The position numbers were made by a program, and so were the translations under genes. From JAPLYB01 sp964500015 (GTDB lineage Archaea; Nanobdellota; Nanobdellia; Pacearchaeales; UBA284), in the NCBI GenBank assembly GCA_964500015.1, contig CAZCMN010000043.1, positions 1 through 5,677 of the forward strand: a stretch of DNA of 5,677 nucleotides. The letters run 5' to 3'. The notes below the pieces were generated by a model that saw nothing but the letters and a program-made list of their open reading frames with translations, did not search any database and was not told the DNA's origin. Of this stretch, positions 4,288 through 5,677 are shown one piece after another. The stretch's first letter is position 1. The number at the start of each line of letters is the position of its first letter.

Positions 4288-5573
4288 AGGGTACTTGTAA
4301 AAGAAACATCAGGCATTTTGATTACAGTTCGATTATCTGGGAGATTAGCTACAAATTCCCATCCACTTGACAAATAAGTATCAATGTTTTCTGCTGAGAC
4401 TATTTTTTGCCTAACATTGTTTTCCATGCTCTTAAGAAGTTTTCCCCTTACTAACTTCTGAAACTCTTCATCTTCTAAATCAAGATATTCATCTTTGATG
4501 TCTTTTGCAGGAATTCCAGCAACTAATAATAACTGCTTTTTGAATGCCTTTGTTATTTCTTCTTCCCTGCCTGTCTCTGTTGTCTGAAGGCATTTTTGCG
4601 CTTTTTGATAAGCTTCCCTAAGATTTTCAATTATATTCTGCGGAAGTCTTTTTTTATTCAAGGTATAAACATGCTCAATATCCCCTTTATGCCCCATAAA
4701 AAAAGTTCTGTAATCTCTTATTATCAAACCTTTTGATTCTGCTATCATCATCTGGGTGTCAAAATATGATCTTAAAACATAAGGTCGCCAAGGAAAGCCC
4801 GCTTTTCTTAATGCTCTTCGAATCATATGGCCGACATTTATTGAGGTTATAAATTCCCTATTCTCCATTTTAGTAACTATTACTGCTGAATTCTCTGTTA
4901 TTTTTTCAGTTCTTAATCTCATTTCAAGATATGTTTTAAGATATTCACAACCCTCTGTTCCTAGAAAAGTGAAATAGTCTTTTCCTGTCTTGCTCAATGC
5001 AGGCCTTACTTTCACAAGTGTTGGTATTTTCTTGAATTCGACTTTATCGCCTTTAATCTCGAGTTCAGGAAGATCGCTTATTTTCAGTCCGTCATCACCT
5101 TTGTAATTTCCAAGAACTTCAATTCTCAAGCCAGAATGAGCAAGAAGTGCACAAGCGACTCTTGCTTTTTCATCGCCAGATAGAAAGATTTTTTTTAGTT
5201 CATCCTGTGTTGGAATCCTCTCATTTTGAAGGGTTGGTGTATCTTGAGCCCCTTTAATCTTTATTTTTCGCTTTACATCCTTTCCGTTGAATGTAAGCCA
5301 TGATTTTATTGCTTTCATAATAGAAGAGATATAGCTTCCTGCAAACTTCTTATTTTCCATATCGCTGACAACATCTAGAAGCAAATTGTAAAGACTTCTT
5401 TCACTTAACTTAATTAATTCCTTTGGGGTTTTATGATAAGTCTTATAAAAGTTTCCAAGCCTTCTGAGATAAATATCGGCAGTGATCCTTGATCCTCTGC
5501 CAACATTCTCGTACCATCTCTTTAGGTCTTTATCGTCGAGAAGTTTTGAATATTCCTCGGTCTTCTGTGCCAT
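4284..5573 (-). CDS. int: Archaeal-type tyrosine recombinase (integrase)
   Basis: This 429-aa enzyme cuts and rejoins DNA through a 3'-phosphotyrosine link and probably integrates or excises the element at the adjacent tRNA gene. The N-terminal core-binding (SAM-like) region is about 10-105. The catalytic domain follows. Arg I is R150 in HSGLR. A Lys candidate is K195 or K198 in SKTGKDYF. Box II is RPYVLRSYFDT (263-273) with R268. H295 is in MGHKGD, and the nucleophile is Y303 in IEHVYTLNK. The usual His of HxxR is Tyr (Y265), which I remember as common in this archaeal group. The tail of about 90 residues after 340 includes YLSSGWEFVANLP (400-412), a module often found at the end of archaeal integrases. 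A BRE/TATA centred 25 bp before the ATG gives a leaderless transcript. The gene is uninterrupted, so it is not split by integration as in SSV-type elements. Confidence 0.93.
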   Translation of the reverse strand: MAQKTEEYSKLLDDKDLKRWYENVGRGSRITADIYLRRLGNFYKTYHKTPKELIKLSERSLYNLLLDVVSDMENKKFAGSYISSIMKAIKSWLTFNGKDVKRKIKIKGAQDTPTLQNERIPTQDELKKIFLSGDEKARVACALLAHSGLRIEVLGNYKGDDGLKISDLPELEIKGDKVEFKKIPTLVKVRPALSKTGKDYFTFLGTEGCEYLKTYLEMRLRTEKITENSAVIVTKMENREFITSINVGHMIRRALRKAGFPWRPYVLRSYFDTQMMIAESKGLIIRDYRTFFMGHKGDIEHVYTLNKKRLPQNIIENLREAYQKAQKCLQTTETGREEEITKAFKKQLLLVAGIPAKDIKDEYLDLEDEEFQKLVRGKLLKSMENNVRQKIVSAENIDTYLSSGWEFVANLPDNRTVIKMPDVSFTSTL

Positions 5574-5594
5574 ACATATTGCACGTTTCTCGAC

Positions 5595-5609
5595 TATATA
5601 AAGGTTTCG
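5595..5609 (-). promoter_or_regulatory. BRE/TATA promoter of the integrase gene
   Basis: On the minus strand CGAAAC (5609-5604) precedes TTTATATA (5602-5595), with a short overlap. The TATA centre is 25 bp before the ATG at 5573, so the mRNA starts at the start codon. The promoter lies between the integrase and the tRNA end, inside the element, so integrase expression would survive excision. Confidence 0.7.
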
Positions 5610-5623
5610 AATACAAACGTATA

Positions 5624-5677
5624 CGGGCCCGACAGGATTTGAACCTGCGACACCCTGATTTCTTTTACAAAGGTAAT
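5624..5677 (-). tRNA. 3' part of an intron-containing tRNA, probably tRNA-Lys(UUU), cut by the window edge
   Basis: Read on the minus strand, 5659-5624 is a complete 36-nt 3' exon: A38, anticodon-stem TCAGG, variable loop GTGTC, T-stem GCAGG, T-loop TTCAAAT, CCTGT, acceptor CGGGCCC and discriminator G, with no encoded CCA. The bases before it cannot form a normal anticodon loop because no T falls at position 33. They do fit the end of an archaeal intron at 37/38. AAAG (5665-5662) can pair with C32-T33-T34-T35, and bases 5661-5659 form the 3-nt bulge cut between 5660 and 5659. That geometry predicts an anticodon beginning TT. Together with a GGGCCCG acceptor and discriminator G it suggests Lys (TTT). 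The 5' exon and most of the intron lie beyond 5677. It is the likely attachment site of the element. Confidence 0.85.

Larger units (their letters stand above)
1..5659. mobile_element. Right-hand part of an integrated archaeal element (provirus or plasmid), left end outside window
   Basis: The call rests on a tyrosine recombinase gene whose start lies 50 bp from the 3' end of a tRNA gene, the usual arrangement for elements that integrate into tRNA 3' halves. The element would lie on the 3' side of the tRNA and so run leftwards across the whole window. Cargo fits this: a DNA methyltransferase, small DNA-binding-like proteins, a PLD-like protein and several unrecognised short genes, with no recognisable housekeeping protein gene. 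No capsid, terminase, replication or conjugation gene is visible, so virus and plasmid cannot be told apart. The matching copy of the tRNA 3' end was not found, so the left boundary is outside and the stated extent is only what is visible. Confidence 0.6.

Noticed and set aside
5624..5677. Ordinary intron-less tRNA read straight through the window edge
   Set aside because: No register gives T33 and a paired anticodon stem; for example an apparent TGT anticodon near 5667-5669 has a stem that does not pair.
1..5677. CRISPR array, insertion sequence ends or long direct repeats
   Set aside because: No regularly spaced repeats, transposase or terminal inverted repeats were seen by eye.

Overview
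The window looks like one end of an AT-rich archaeal integrated element (provirus or integrative plasmid) inserted at a tRNA gene. Four lines of evidence point to Archaea. Several genes have a TATA-like box centred about 25-27 bp before the ATG, the spacing expected for leaderless transcripts. The tRNA encodes no CCA and appears to carry an intron at position 37/38 with bulge-helix-bulge geometry. The tyrosine recombinase has the motif style I associate with archaeal integrases. A 47-residue zinc ribbon of archaeal style is also present. I cannot name the lineage; a euryarchaeal or DPANN host is possible.

Layout from left to right. (1) Positions 13-116 (+) hold a run of consecutive hairpins that looks like a structured non-coding RNA. 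It ends in a GAAA-capped, bidirectional terminator (117-141) shared with the operon coming from the other side. (2) A minus-strand three-gene operon (1589 down to 144) encodes two small winged-helix-type proteins and a protein with a phospholipase-D-like HxRx4D motif. (3) A divergent promoter region (1590-1718) separates it from a small charged protein (1719-1913). (4) A palindrome covers the TATA box of a two-gene operon: a 47-aa zinc ribbon and a Dam/D12-class adenine-N6 DNA methyltransferase (1966-2960). (5) A convergent 204-aa protein of unknown function (3546 down to 2932) overlaps the methyltransferase tail. (6) A promoter-rich region (3547-3978) carries tiny reading frames, including a 23-codon hydrophobic ORF with a strong Shine-Dalgarno sequence, coupled by ATGA to a 102-aa protein (3979-4287). 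(7) The tyrosine recombinase (5573 down to 4284) starts 50 bp from the 3' end of a tRNA, most likely tRNA-Lys(UUU), whose 5' part lies beyond the right edge.

The recombinase probably mediates integration into the tRNA 3' half and excision from it. The methyltransferase probably marks element DNA or protects it from host restriction. The two winged-helix proteins plus PLD-like protein form a compact unit that could be a regulated effector (defence, toxin or maintenance) module; this is inference. The second copy of the tRNA 3' end that would mark the other boundary is not in the window, so the element extends left of position 1.
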